From: Halomonas maura
GTDB lineage: Bacteria > Pseudomonadota > Gammaproteobacteria > Pseudomonadales > Halomonadaceae
Assembly (NCBI RefSeq): GCF_030409305.1
Contig: NZ_JAUFPQ010000018.1
Location: 1-64,000 of the forward strand
Reading direction: 5' to 3'
Length of the DNA stretch: 64,000 bases
Shown: positions 40,906 to 49,024 of the stretch, in pieces
Position numbering within the stretch: position 1 is the first letter of the stretch
How the letters are laid out: the number at the start of each line of letters is the position of its first letter
Made by a program: the position numbers and the translations under genes
Notes under the pieces: generated by a model
Told to the model about the DNA's origin: nothing
The model's input: the letters and a program-made list of their open reading frames with translations, nothing else
Databases searched by the model: none

Positions 40906-41412
40906 ATGACTATCGCCCCGCAGCGGGTCGTGAGCCTGCACTATGTGCTCAGTGACCGGGACGGCAACGTCCTCGACGACTCGCGTGCCCGTCAGACGCC
41001 GCTCGAGTACCTGCATGGCCACGGCAATATCATGGCCGGGCTGGAGCGCGCCCTCGAGGGCCGGGCCAGCGGCGCCGAGCTCAGCGTCACCCTGATGCCG
41101 GCGGAGGCCTATGGCCTGCGCGACGAGGCGCTGGTGCGCGAGGTCGGGCGTGGCGCCTTCCCGGTGGCCGATCTCGCCCCGGGCATGCGCTTCCAGACGC
41201 CCGGCGACGCTGGCCCGGAGATCGTCACGGTGGTCGAGGTGCGCGACGACAGCGTGCTGATCGATACCAACCACCCGCTCGCCGGCCACACGCTGTGCTA
41301 TCGCCTCGAGGTCCTCGAGGTCCGCGAGGCCACCCGCGCGGAGCTGGCCAAGGGCCATCCCCTGCCGCCCGGCACCGCCCCGAGCGAGGTGGAAGACAAG
41401 AAGATGCCCTGA
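40906..41412 (+). CDS. FKBP-type peptidyl-prolyl isomerase, SlyD-like
   Basis: A 168-residue prolyl isomerase and chaperone. LHYVLSDRDGNVLDDSR, PLEYLHGHGNIMAGLERALEG and the insert-in-flap region (AYGLRDEALVREV, MRFQTPGD, DTNHPLAGHTLCYRLEV) are the SlyD/FkpB layout. The His/Cys metal tail of E. coli SlyD is missing, so a nickel role is unlikely. It starts 26 bp after rfaH and may be read with it. The next gene is 129 bp further on. Confidence 0.87.
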   Translation: MTIAPQRVVSLHYVLSDRDGNVLDDSRARQTPLEYLHGHGNIMAGLERALEGRASGAELSVTLMPAEAYGLRDEALVREVGRGAFPVADLAPGMRFQTPGDAGPEIVTVVEVRDDSVLIDTNHPLAGHTLCYRLEVLEVREATRAELAKGHPLPPGTAPSEVEDKKMP

Positions 41413-41508
41413 ACGTCGTCGTCGGGCGACAACGGGACCGTCAATTTGCAGCCTCTGGGGAAACGGCCGCAGGAGCGGGGGCGTCGAGGCGGGGGCGCGA
41501 TAGGCTAG

Positions 41509-41537
41509 GGGCATCGTTCAGCCACACAGGGATGCCC
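41509..41537 (+). promoter_or_regulatory. Hairpin covering the ribosome site of the His-rich peptide gene
   Basis: GGGCATC (41509-41515) pairs with GATGCCC (41531-41537), and the only ribosome-site-like AGGG (41528-41531) sits at the edge of the right arm, 10-13 bases before ATG 41542. Folding would limit translation. Upstream, GGAAAC (41459-41464), 17 bases, then CGTCGA (41482-41487) resembles an ECF-sigma promoter, but this is weak evidence. Confidence 0.4.
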
Positions 41538-41541
41538 GACG

Positions 41542-41850
41542 ATGAGCGAGACCACCACCTGCCCGCGCCGTCGCAAGCTGCTGGCCGCCCTCGGCCTGGT
41601 CGGGGTCGCCGCCTACGCCGCCCCGACGCTCTCCAGCCTGGGCCAGGCCCAGGCCGGTGACTGGGACGACGGCCGCTGGCGGATCATCTACGAGACCCAC
41701 CCGGAGGCCCGCGATCGTCGCTATGTGGACGACTACCGCGAACATCGCCACCGCAAGCACCACCGCCACTCGAAGCACAGCCGTCATAGCCATAGCCGGC
41801 ACAGCCATAGCCGGCACAGCCACAGCCACAGCTATCCCAGCCGCTGGTGA
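41542..41850 (+). CDS. Secreted histidine-rich peptide (102 aa)
   Basis: The N-terminus has a twin-arginine-like signal, PRRRKLLAALGLVGVAAYAA, and a good cleavage site after GQAQA (residue 38). The mature 64 residues start acidic/aromatic (GDWDDGRWRIIYETHPEARD) and end in an Arg/His/Ser tail holding 13 His between residues 68 and 96, including three RHSHS units. The tail could bind metal or be a substrate for modification. The TGA overlaps the ATG of the HprK/PqqD gene (TGATG), so the two are co-translated. I recognise no named family; the partner gene suggests the peptide is its substrate, which is inference. Confidence 0.78.
   Translation: MSETTTCPRRRKLLAALGLVGVAAYAAPTLSSLGQAQAGDWDDGRWRIIYETHPEARDRRYVDDYREHRHRKHHRHSKHSRHSHSRHSHSRHSHSHSYPSRW
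41782..41826 (+). repeat. 15-bp tandem repeat encoding RHSHS
   Basis: Three in-frame 15-bp units encode Arg-His-Ser-His-Ser at residues 81-95, after less regular HRH and HSKHS stretches. The units differ at synonymous third positions (CAT or CAC; CGT or CGG), so protein sequence rather than DNA identity seems to be kept. Such a repeat can gain or lose units by slippage. Confidence 0.8.
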
Positions 41851-43046
41851 TGGGCCGGCTCATTCAGCCCCTGCAGCCTGCGGGGCTCGGGGTGACCGTG
41901 CGCGTGGAGAACGCCCCGCAACTTTCCGAGGCGTTGCGCGCGGCGATGCCCGGCTGGCCGCTGGCGCGCTGGCCGGCCCCGGCGGCGCGGTCCCGGGAGC
42001 TGTCGGCCTGGCGGGAGGGAAGCGGCTACTGCCAGGCCGTGCCGGGCCGCTCCCGCCCCCGGCGGCTGCCCGGCCTGGCCACGGCGTCCTGCAGCCTGAT
42101 CGCCGACCTGATTTCGCTGCTTCTCGACGCCCGGCCGCAGATGGTCGGCCTGCACTGTGCCGCCGTGGAGGTCGCTGGGCGGCTGGTGCTGTTCCCCGCC
42201 ACACACCGGGCGGGCAAGAGCCTGCTCAGCGCGGCCTTCGCCGCCGCCGGCTATCGGGTGTTCGGCGACGACGTGCTGATGCTGAGCGACGACGGGCAGG
42301 GCCGGGCGCTGGGCATCGCGCCGCGGCTGCGGCTGCCCCTGCCGCCGAGCCTGTCGCCGGAGTTGGCGCGCTTCATCGCGGAGCATGACGGCGTCTCGGA
42401 TGATCGCTATCGCTACCTGGCACTGGACGACGACCGCCTCGCCGGCCACGGCGAGGCACGGCCCATCGGCGCCATCGTGATGCTCGACCGGCTGCTCGGC
42501 ACGCCGGCCGCGAGCCTGTCCCGGCTCAGCCCCGGCGATGGGCTCCTGCAGCTGCTGGGTCAGAGCCTCGCCGGCGAGGACCATGATCCCGCCCGCCTGC
42601 TCGAGCGGCTGTTGCCGATGATGCACGACCTGCCCTGTCGCCTGCTGCGCTACGACGATCCCATGGCGGCCGTCGAGGCGGTGGCGGCGGGCCTGGCCGA
42701 GGCGCCCGCGGACGAGTGCCGTCCCGCACAGGCTGCTCCGATGCGTGACGTCCGACCGGCCACCGCTGACCCGGCCACCGCCTGGCGTCGCCTGCCGGTG
42801 GAGACGGAGTATGCGCTGGGCGAGGAACACTTCCTGGTCGATGCCCATGGCGGCGTCCACCGACTCAGCGCCGTGGCCGGCGGCATCTGGCGCCTGCTGG
42901 GGCTCGAGCCCCTGGCGAGCGCCGAGGTGGCGGCGCTGCTGGCCGAGCGTTTCCCCGACGTCGGGCGCTCGCGCCTCGGCCGCGATGTGGCGCTGCTCTT
43001 CGCCGACCTGGCGGCGGCCGGGCTGATCGCGCCCGTCGATTGCTAG
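41850..43046 (+). CDS. HPr-kinase-like domain fused to a PqqD-like domain
   Basis: A 398-residue protein. Residues about 85-290 are HprK/PEP-carboxykinase-like: LHCAAVEVAGRLVLFPATHRAGKS (nucleotide loop PATHRAGKS at 116-124, lacking the first Gly of the classical P-loop) and FGDDVLML (138-145) with the metal Asp pair. Residues about 320-398 are PqqD-like: YALGEEHFLVDAHGGVHRLS, AGGIWRLL and a C-terminal helix pair; PqqD folds bind RiPP leader peptides. HprK-related kinases and PqqD-like chaperones are known neighbours; here they are one chain. Translational coupling to the His-rich peptide suggests the fusion acts on it. No radical-SAM, protease or transporter gene is adjacent. Confidence 0.78.
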   Translation: MGRLIQPLQPAGLGVTVRVENAPQLSEALRAAMPGWPLARWPAPAARSRELSAWREGSGYCQAVPGRSRPRRLPGLATASCSLIADLISLLLDARPQMVGLHCAAVEVAGRLVLFPATHRAGKSLLSAAFAAAGYRVFGDDVLMLSDDGQGRALGIAPRLRLPLPPSLSPELARFIAEHDGVSDDRYRYLALDDDRLAGHGEARPIGAIVMLDRLLGTPAASLSRLSPGDGLLQLLGQSLAGEDHDPARLLERLLPMMHDLPCRLLRYDDPMAAVEAVAAGLAEAPADECRPAQAAPMRDVRPATADPATAWRRLPVETEYALGEEHFLVDAHGGVHRLSAVAGGIWRLLGLEPLASAEVAALLAERFPDVGRSRLGRDVALLFADLAAAGLIAPVDC

Positions 43047-43099
43047 GCGACGTCAGGCGGTCGCTTCTTCGCTCATTTCGTCGCCGGCCTCGCCCGAAT

Positions 43100-43114
43100 C
43101 TGACCTGCGTCAAG
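43100..43114 (+). promoter_or_regulatory. Distal ANR/FNR-type box
   Basis: CTGACCTGCGTCAA matches the TTGAT-N4-ATCAA consensus at seven of ten positions. With the next base it is the reverse complement of 43150-43164 with one mismatch, so the two boxes also form a stem. Its centre is about 92 bp upstream of the predicted start site, a usual class I distance. Confidence 0.5.
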
Positions 43115-43150
43115 TCACGTCGGCCTCCAGGAACGAGGCCGGCGACAAAC

Positions 43151-43192
43151 TTGATGCAGGTCAGTTTCCGTTCCCCCTCGCCACGCTAGAGT
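43151..43192 (+). promoter_or_regulatory. Proximal ANR/FNR box and -10 of the CcoM-like gene
   Basis: TTGATGCAGGTCAG (43151-43164) matches the FNR/ANR consensus at eight of ten positions. TAGAGT at 43187-43192 is a fair -10. A start near 43199 puts the box centre at -41.5, exactly the class II activator position, so oxygen-limited activation is predicted. Confidence 0.6.
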
Positions 43193-43224
43193 GCACTCAA
43201 CACATCGAGACGGGGGACCACACC

Positions 43225-43347
43225 ATGTACTGGGATGACGCCGTGATCTTCGGGCTGGCCACCGTCGGGATGATGATCGCTTTCATGGGGGGCTGGATCG
43301 CGTTCATCGTTCGCGACCATCACCGCAAGGGCAAGCCCAAGCACTGA
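43225..43347 (+). CDS. CcoM-like small membrane protein (40 aa)
   Basis: The 40-residue frame begins MYWDDAVIFGLATVGMM, continues with one membrane helix to about residue 28 (IAFMGGWIAFIV) and ends in the basic tail RDHHRKGKPKH. This pattern resembles CcoM, the single-helix assembly subunit of Pseudomonas cbb3-type cytochrome oxidase (opening MF.DN.V.AG, a helix, then a charged tail). The ANR/FNR-type promoter and the perfect terminator 49 bp later support a real, oxygen-regulated mini-gene. The ccoNOQP operon itself is not in the window. GGGGG before the start (43212-43216) is the likely ribosome site. Confidence 0.75.
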   Translation: MYWDDAVIFGLATVGMMIAFMGGWIAFIVRDHHRKGKPKH

Positions 43348-43395
43348 GCCAGCCGCTCCACCAGTCGTCAGGGGAGGGGGGTACGTCCCCCCACT

Positions 43396-43425
43396 AGGCC
43401 GATCCACTTGGATCGGCCTTTTTTT
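43396..43425 (+). terminator. Intrinsic terminator after the CcoM-like gene
   Basis: A 10-bp perfect stem (43396-43405 with 43410-43419), an ACTT loop and a run of seven T on the plus strand. It is the clearest terminator in the window. Confidence 0.95.
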
Positions 43426-43522
43426 ATGTGCGGGTGCGTCCACGGCGAGCGAGGGCGCGACCGGCGCACGCCTCACCCGCCGGCGTGCCGCGGCGGGCCC
43501 GGGCGAGGGGCGTTGGCGAGCG

Positions 43523-44191
43523 TCAGCGCTCGGCGGTCAGGTGCTCCACGGCGTCGCCGCCGGTGGGCGTCCAGCGCGTGGCGAGGGCGCGCATCACCCG
43601 CTCGGGGTACCAGGTCTTGCCCAGGCTGCCGTTGTAGCGGGCCAGCGCCCGGGTCAGGTCGCCGCGCTCCACCGCCAGGTAATGGGCGAGGATGGTGCAG
43701 CCATAGCGCAGGTTGCGCCAGGGATCCTTGAGGTCGTCGGCGGGCAGCCCCAGCTCGCGAATCCAGAACGGCATGATCTGCATCAGGCCGGTGGCCCCGG
43801 CCGAGGACACGGCGTCGGCGCGGAAGGCACTCTCCACCTGGATGACCGCCAGCACCAGCTCCGGGGCCAGCCCCGCGAGGCGCGCCTCCTGGTGGACCCG
43901 GGCCAGCAGGGCCTGACGGTAGGCGTCATCGGCCACGTAGCGTGCCAGCCGCGGCGTCATGTCCCTTACCCACTGGCGGGCCGCCCAGACCTCCGCGGGG
44001 GCGCGCGGCGCCTGGCGCACGCCGGCCAGGGTGGTGCGCAGCGAGGCGGGCGTCTCGGGCAGGGCGCGCACGCCGGCGGGAATCTCGGGCGACGGCGCGG
44101 CGGAGAGCGCCGCGAGAAAGCCCGCCTCGCCCTGGGCCAGGGCGGACGGGCTCGCCAGCCAGGCCGTCACCAGCAGGGCGACGGCCAGCAA
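43523..44191 (-). CDS. Lytic transglycosylase, SLT domain
   Basis: A 222-residue periplasmic murein-cleaving enzyme. I chose TTG 44189-44191, which gives a signal peptide (LAVALLVTAWLASPSALA) and follows a TGAGGG site just after the proS stop; the longer frame would overlap proS. The SLT domain has the catalytic Glu in VIQVESAFRADAVSSAGATGLMQIMPFW and the later NLRYGCTILAHYL and ALARYNGSLG boxes. The first 100 residues are Ala/Pro-rich. It is probably transcribed with proS. Confidence 0.85.
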   Translation of the reverse strand: MLAVALLVTAWLASPSALAQGEAGFLAALSAAPSPEIPAGVRALPETPASLRTTLAGVRQAPRAPAEVWAARQWVRDMTPRLARYVADDAYRQALLARVHQEARLAGLAPELVLAVIQVESAFRADAVSSAGATGLMQIMPFWIRELGLPADDLKDPWRNLRYGCTILAHYLAVERGDLTRALARYNGSLGKTWYPERVMRALATRWTPTGGDAVEHLTAER

Positions 44192-44198
44192 GGGGCCC

Positions 44199-45908
44199 TC
44201 AGGTGCCGATCTTCTCGCCCAGGAAGTCGAGGATCTCCTCGGCGGGTACCATGGTGGCGTCGGTATCACGGCGTCCCTTGTATTCCAGTTCACCCTTGTC
44301 CAGTCCCCGGTCGCCGACCACCAGGCGATGGGGGATGCCCATCAGTTCCTGATCGGCGAAGCGTACCCCCGGGCGCAGGTCGCGATCGTCGAGCAGCACG
44401 TCGAAGCCGGCGGCCCGCAATGCCTGGTAGAGGCGCTCGCTCTCTTCGCGGACCCGCTGCGACTTGTGGGCATTCATCGGTACCACCGTCACATGGAAGG
44501 GGGCGATGGCGTCCGGCCAGATGATGCCGCCCGCGTCATTGTTCTGTTCGATGGCGGCGGCCACGACCCGGGTCACCCCGATACCATAGCAGCCCATCCA
44601 GGGATGCGCGGCCTTGCCGCTGTCGTCGAGGACGGTGGCGTTCATCACCTCGGAGTACTTCCGGCCGAGCTGGAAGACGTGGCCGACCTCGATTCCGCGC
44701 TTGATCGCCAGGGTGCCCTTGCCGTCCGGTGAGGGGTCGCCCTCGACCACGTTGCGCAGGTCGGCGACTCGGGGCAGCGCCACGTCGCGCTCCCAGTTGA
44801 TGCCGAAGTAGTGCTTGCCGTCGATGTTGGCGCCGGCGCCGAAGTCGCTCATCATCGCCACGCTGCGGTCGATGATCACCGGCATGGCCAGGTTCACCGG
44901 GCCCAGCGAGCCGGGGCCGGCGCCCACCACCGCGCGGATCTCCTCCTCGGTGGCCATGGTCAGGGGGCTGGCCACCTCGGGCAGGTTCTCGGCCTTGACC
45001 TCGTTGAGCTCGTGGTCGCCGCGCACCAGCAGGGCGATCAGGCCACCCTCGGTGGCGCGGACCATCAGCGTCTTGATGGTCTTCTCGATGGGCAGGCCGT
45101 GCTGCTCCACCAGGGTGGCGATGGTGCGGGCGTCGGGGGTGTCGACCAGGCGCAGCTCCTCGCCGGGCGCGGCGCGCTCGCCCTGCGGGGCCAGCGCCTC
45201 GGCCTTCTCCATGTTGGCGGCGTAGTCGGACTCGGTGGAGAAGACGATGTCGTCCTCGCCGGACTCGGCCAGCACGTGGAACTCGTGGGAGCCGGTGCCA
45301 CCGATGGCGCCGTTGTCGGCGATCACCGGGCGGAAGTCGAGGCCCAGGCGCGTGAAGATGCGCACATAGGCGTCGTACATCACCTGGTAGGTCTCCATCA
45401 GCGAGGCCTCATCGATATGGAAGGAGTAGGCATCCTTCATGAGGAACTCGCGGGAACGCATCACCCCGAAACGCGGGCGGATCTCGTCGCGGAACTTGGT
45501 CTGGATCTGATAGAAGTTCGACGGCAGCTGCTTGTAGCTGGAGATCTCCCTGCGCACCAGGTCGGTGATGACCTCCTCGTGGGTCGGGCCGACGCAGTAG
45601 TCGCGCTCGTGGCGGTCCTTGAGGCGCAGCAGTTCAGGGCCGTACTGCTCCCAGCGGCCGGACTCCTGCCACAGTTCCGCCGGCTGGACGGCGGGCATCA
45701 GCACTTCCTGGGCGCCGGCCCGGTCCATCTCCTCACGGACGATGCGCTCCACCTTGCGCAATGTCCGGAGGCCCAGCGGCAGCCAGGTGTAGAGGCCCGA
45801 GGTCAGGCGGCGGATCATGCCCGCGCGCAGCATCAGCTGGTGGCTGATCACCTCGGCGTCGGCGGGGGTTTCCTTCAGGGTGGAGATCAACAGTTGCGTG
45901 GCGCGCAT
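44199..45908 (-). CDS. proS: Prolyl-tRNA synthetase
   Basis: A 569-residue class II synthetase of bacterial type. The N-terminus ([32 protein letters not shown]) and [11 protein letters not shown] are canonical. An editing (INS/YbaK-like) domain lies at about 230-390. Catalytic boxes include [21 protein letters not shown] and [22 protein letters not shown]-terminal anticodon domain ends DFLGEKIGT. The 193-bp upstream gap to the nitrilase-family gene shows no strong promoter match. Confidence 0.96.
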   Translation of the reverse strand: MRATQLLISTLKETPADAEVISHQLMLRAGMIRRLTSGLYTWLPLGLRTLRKVERIVREEMDRAGAQEVLMPAVQPAELWQESGRWEQYGPELLRLKDRHERDYCVGPTHEEVITDLVRREISSYKQLPSNFYQIQTKFRDEIRPRFGVMRSREFLMKDAYSFHIDEASLMETYQVMYDAYVRIFTRLGLDFRPVIADNGAIGGTGSHEFHVLAESGEDDIVFSTESDYAANMEKAEALAPQGERAAPGEELRLVDTPDARTIATLVEQHGLPIEKTIKTLMVRATEGGLIALLVRGDHELNEVKAENLPEVASPLTMATEEEIRAVVGAGPGSLGPVNLAMPVIIDRSVAMMSDFGAGANIDGKHYFGINWERDVALPRVADLRNVVEGDPSPDGKGTLAIKRGIEVGHVFQLGRKYSEVMNATVLDDSGKAAHPWMGCYGIGVTRVVAAAIEQNNDAGGIIWPDAIAPFHVTVVPMNAHKSQRVREESERLYQALRAAGFDVLLDDRDLRPGVRFADQELMGIPHRLVVGDRGLDKGELEYKGRRDTDATMVPAEEILDFLGEKIGT

Positions 45909-46101
45909 GGGGTCGGGGTGTCCTCGAGCAAGAGTCTGGGGAAGCGGGTCGGGTCGCCTGGGGCCTGTCGGGCTGACCGATCGTCGCGAGGAACACGGGA
46001 TTCGCAGTCGATCAGCGGGACGTTCGACAGGTGCCGGGTGGCGGGATCATGACGGGCATTGTACGGCCAAGCGTCAGTGGCGGCAAAATGCCGGGGCCGG
46101 C

Positions 46102-47013
46102 TCACCCCAGTGCCACGGCCTCGATGCCCGGTGCCAGGCGTGTTGCCTGGAGCGTCCAGTCGGCGTGGTTGTTGACCTGGCCGTGCTCGCGCAGCGAACG
46201 GATCCGCGCCAGGTCCAGGCGGGCCAGTTGCCAGCCCGGGGTGGCATCCCCGGCGATGGTCAGCACCCCGTCCGGCGGGAAGCCGTGGTCGCAGGGCGTG
46301 TAGACGCCGGCAAAGCCGATGTTGATGTCCACCGCCGGCGACCACAGCGCCTCGCCGACCGTCGGCGACTGCACCACCGCCACCTGCTGTTCGATGGCGC
46401 GGGCCTGGGCGCTCAGGCGCACCCGCTGGTAGCCGGCCTGGGTGTCGGTGCAGCTCGGCACCAGCAGCAGCTCGGCGCCGGCCTCGACCAGGGCCCGGGC
46501 CAGCAGGGGAAACTCGCTGTCGTAGCAGATCAGCACGCCCAGCCGCCCGGCCGGGGTGTCGAAGACCCTGAGCCCGTCGCCGGCGGCCACGCCCCAGTCG
46601 TCGTTCTCGAAGCGGGTCATCACCTGCTTGTCCTGGTGGCCCAGGCCGCCGTCGGGACCGCACAGCCAGGCCCGGTTGACGAAGCGGCCGTCATCGAGGC
46701 GCCAGGGCAGCGAGGGGGCCAGCAGGGTCACGCCATGTTCGACGGCCAGCGCGCGCCAGCTGTCGACGAAGGCCTCGCGCAGCGGCTGCAGGCCGTGCAA
46801 CTGGGCCGCCAGGTCGCCCCGCTCGGCCTCGGGCAGCAGCGACGCCAGCTCCATGGCGCCGTACTCGGGGAAGACCAGCAGCTCGGCGCCGCGGCCCGCG
46901 GCGTCCTGGACCCAGCGCGCCGCCTTGGCGCGGAACCCGGCGATGTCGTCGAAGGCCTCGATCGGGTACTGGGCGGTGGCCACCGTCACCGGGCGCTCGC
47001 GGGCCGGCCTCAT
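46102..47013 (-). CDS. Carbon-nitrogen hydrolase (nitrilase superfamily)
   Basis: A 303-residue enzyme with the Glu-Lys-Cys triad at Glu50 (VFPEYG), Lys129 (HQDKQV) and Cys163 (VLICYDSEFP). The subgroup is the amidase/omega-amidase-like branch often fused to or beside GNAT enzymes; here a GNAT gene overlaps its start by 4 bp. It probably hydrolyses or transfers an amide. The substrate is unknown. Confidence 0.87.
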   Translation of the reverse strand: MRPARERPVTVATAQYPIEAFDDIAGFRAKAARWVQDAAGRGAELLVFPEYGAMELASLLPEAERGDLAAQLHGLQPLREAFVDSWRALAVEHGVTLLAPSLPWRLDDGRFVNRAWLCGPDGGLGHQDKQVMTRFENDDWGVAAGDGLRVFDTPAGRLGVLICYDSEFPLLARALVEAGAELLLVPSCTDTQAGYQRVRLSAQARAIEQQVAVVQSPTVGEALWSPAVDINIGFAGVYTPCDHGFPPDGVLTIAGDATPGWQLARLDLARIRSLREHGQVNNHADWTLQATRLAPGIEAVALG

Positions 47014-47606
47014 GTGCCCAGCGCCTTGAGCCAGAAGACCATCGGCTTGGCGGTCTCCTCGGCCTCGTCCAGGTCCTTCCAGGCGAAGGTGGTGGACAGC
47101 GAGGGCGTGCGACGGTAGCCCCGGGAATGCCAGAAGCCATGCAGCGGACGGTAGTCGGCCGGCTTGCGGGGATGGTCGTCGGGGCGCTCGACGGCGCAGA
47201 AGGCGGCGAACCCGAATCCCTCCCCGGCGGCATGGCGCTCGCGGGTTGCCATGAAGGCCTTGCCGATGCCCTGGCCGCGGTACTCGGGCAGCAGCACCGA
47301 CTCGCCGTAGTAGAAGACGCGCTCGGGGCGGTAGCCGGCGGCCTCGAAGGGGCTGCGGAACTCGTCCACCTCGTCGACCAGCGGTTGGCCGGTGGCCGCG
47401 CCCACCAGGGTCTCGCCGTCGAACGCCAGCACGAAGAGGCTGCGCGGGTTGCGGGCGTAGCGGTCCAGGTACTCGGCCTCGTAGGCCAGGTCGCCGTCGT
47501 AGAGGTAGGGGTAGTCGCGGAAGACCCCGATGCGCAGCCGCGCCAGGGCCTCGAGGTGCGGGGCGATGGCCCGCCCCTGCAGGGTGGTGAGGGTGATGGC
47601 CGTCAT
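47010..47606 (-). CDS. GNAT N-acetyltransferase
   Basis: A 198-residue acetyltransferase. LFVLAFDGETLVGAATGQPL forms the central strands, and the acetyl-CoA loop is LPEYRGQGIGKAFMATRE. PLHGFWHSRGYRRTP is the C-terminal strand. AGGAGACC before ATG 47606 fixes the start. It overlaps the nitrilase-family gene, a known pairing in which both act on one amine or amide substrate; that is inference here. Confidence 0.84.
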   Translation of the reverse strand: MTAITLTTLQGRAIAPHLEALARLRIGVFRDYPYLYDGDLAYEAEYLDRYARNPRSLFVLAFDGETLVGAATGQPLVDEVDEFRSPFEAAGYRPERVFYYGESVLLPEYRGQGIGKAFMATRERHAAGEGFGFAAFCAVERPDDHPRKPADYRPLHGFWHSRGYRRTPSLSTTFAWKDLDEAEETAKPMVFWLKALGT

Positions 47607-47711
47607 GGGCAGGTCTCCTGGATCGGGGCGCTCGCCGGCGACCCTAGCAGCTGGTGGGCATGACGCCAATCGCCTCGGCGACGGCCGGCATGCCGGGGGC
47701 GACACTCGCCG

Positions 47712-48905
47712 TCAGGGACGGCGGCCCGCCAGCATGACCACCAGGCCGGCGACCAGTCCCCAGAAGGCGGCGCCGATGCCGCCGGGACTGATGCCCGAGG
47801 CGGTGACCAGGAAGGTCACCAGGGCGGCGTCACGGTGCCCCTCCGCGCCCAGGGCATCGGCCAGGCCGGCCCCCAGGGTGGGCAGCAGGGCGAGGCCGGC
47901 GATGGCCATCACCAGCTCGGCGGGAAAGGCCGCGAACAGGGCGGTGACGGTGGCGCCGAACAGGCCCAGCAGCAGGTAGAACCCGCCGGCCGCGATCCCG
48001 GCGGTGTAGCGCCGCCCGGGCTCGGCGTGGGACTCCGGTCCCAGGCACACCGCGGCGCTGATCGCCGCCAGGTTGAGGGCGAAGCCGCCGAAGGGCGCGA
48101 GCGCCAGGGAGGTCAGGCCGGTGCCGCCGATCAGCGGCGAGACCGGCGGGGAGAACCCCGCCGCCCGGATCACGGCGATGCCGGGCAGGTTCTGCGAGGC
48201 CATGGTGACCACGAACAGCGGCAGGCCCACGCCGATCATCGCCGAGGCCGAGAAGGTCGGCGCGGTGAAGACCGGCTGGGCCAGGCGCGGGGTCACCTCC
48301 TCGAGGTGCAACAGCCCCTGCGCCTGGGCCACCAGGCACCCCGTCGCCAGCACCAGCGGGATGGCATAGCGCGGCCACCAGCGCTTGCCCAGCAGATAGG
48401 CCAGGCACATCGACAGCGGCAGCACCAGCCGGTGCTCGAGGGTCGCGAAGAGGTCGAGCCCGAAGCGCAGCAGCACCCCGGCGAGCATGGCCGAGGCCAG
48501 CGCGCGGGGCAGGCGATGCATGAGTCGCTCGAAGAGGCCGGTCACGCCGCACAGGGTGATCAGCGCCGAGGAGAACAGGAAGGCGCCGATGGCATCGCTC
48601 ATCGCTACCCCGGGCAGGCTGGTTGCCAGCAGGGCCGCCCCCGGGGTCGACCAGGCGGTGAGCAGCGGCATGCGGTAGCGCAGCGAGAAGCCGATGGAGG
48701 TAAGGCCGGCGCCGACGCCCAGCGCCCACAGCCAGGAGCCGATCTGCGCCTGGCTGGCACCGGCCGCCTCGGCGGCCTGGAAGATGATCACCGCCGAGCT
48801 CGAGTAGCCGATCAGCACGGCGATGAACCCCGCGGTCAGGGTCGAGAGGCTGCCGTCGCGCAGGCAGGCGAGGCGACGGCGAAGCGGCAGGTCGGAGGCT
48901 GGCAT
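47712..48905 (-). CDS. BenE family benzoate/H+ symporter-like permease
   Basis: A 397-residue membrane protein with about twelve helices. LSTLTAGFIAVLIGYSSSAVIIFQAA opens the family, LLTAWSTPGAALL is the transport motif, and ASQNLPGIAVIRAAGF plus GGFALNLAAISAA follow. BenE proteins move benzoate-like compounds. No aromatic-degradation genes are near. The divergent XRE/cupin regulator at 49025 and paired operators suggest local control. Confidence 0.88.
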   Translation of the reverse strand: MPASDLPLRRRLACLRDGSLSTLTAGFIAVLIGYSSSAVIIFQAAEAAGASQAQIGSWLWALGVGAGLTSIGFSLRYRMPLLTAWSTPGAALLATSLPGVAMSDAIGAFLFSSALITLCGVTGLFERLMHRLPRALASAMLAGVLLRFGLDLFATLEHRLVLPLSMCLAYLLGKRWWPRYAIPLVLATGCLVAQAQGLLHLEEVTPRLAQPVFTAPTFSASAMIGVGLPLFVVTMASQNLPGIAVIRAAGFSPPVSPLIGGTGLTSLALAPFGGFALNLAAISAAVCLGPESHAEPGRRYTAGIAAGGFYLLLGLFGATVTALFAAFPAELVMAIAGLALLPTLGAGLADALGAEGHRDAALVTFLVTASGISPGGIGAAFWGLVAGLVVMLAGRRP

Positions 48906-48926
48906 CGAGGGCTCCCGGGAACGGAT

Positions 48927-48978
48927 GTGCGCTATAACGCACGATCGCGGCACGATACCACCGTGCGTTATCACGTAC
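48927..48978. promoter_or_regulatory. Paired operators between the permease and its regulator
   Basis: Two related sites: GTGCGCTATAACGCAC (48927-48942, a near-perfect palindrome) and GTGCGTTATCACGTAC (48963-48978), sharing GTGCGTTAT read in opposite directions and 36 bp apart. TACAAT at 48976-48981 would be the -10 for the plus-strand regulator gene, overlapped by the second site, so autorepression is likely. Confidence 0.65.
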
Positions 48979-49024
48979 AATGGCGCCCACCGTAGCGACA
49001 CGCACCACACGGGAGGCAGGCCGC

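Noticed and set aside
43186..43476. Minus-strand frame opposite the CcoM-like gene and its terminator
   Set aside because: It reads across the perfect terminator and has no recognisable domain; the plus-strand mini-gene has promoter, start, helix and terminator.
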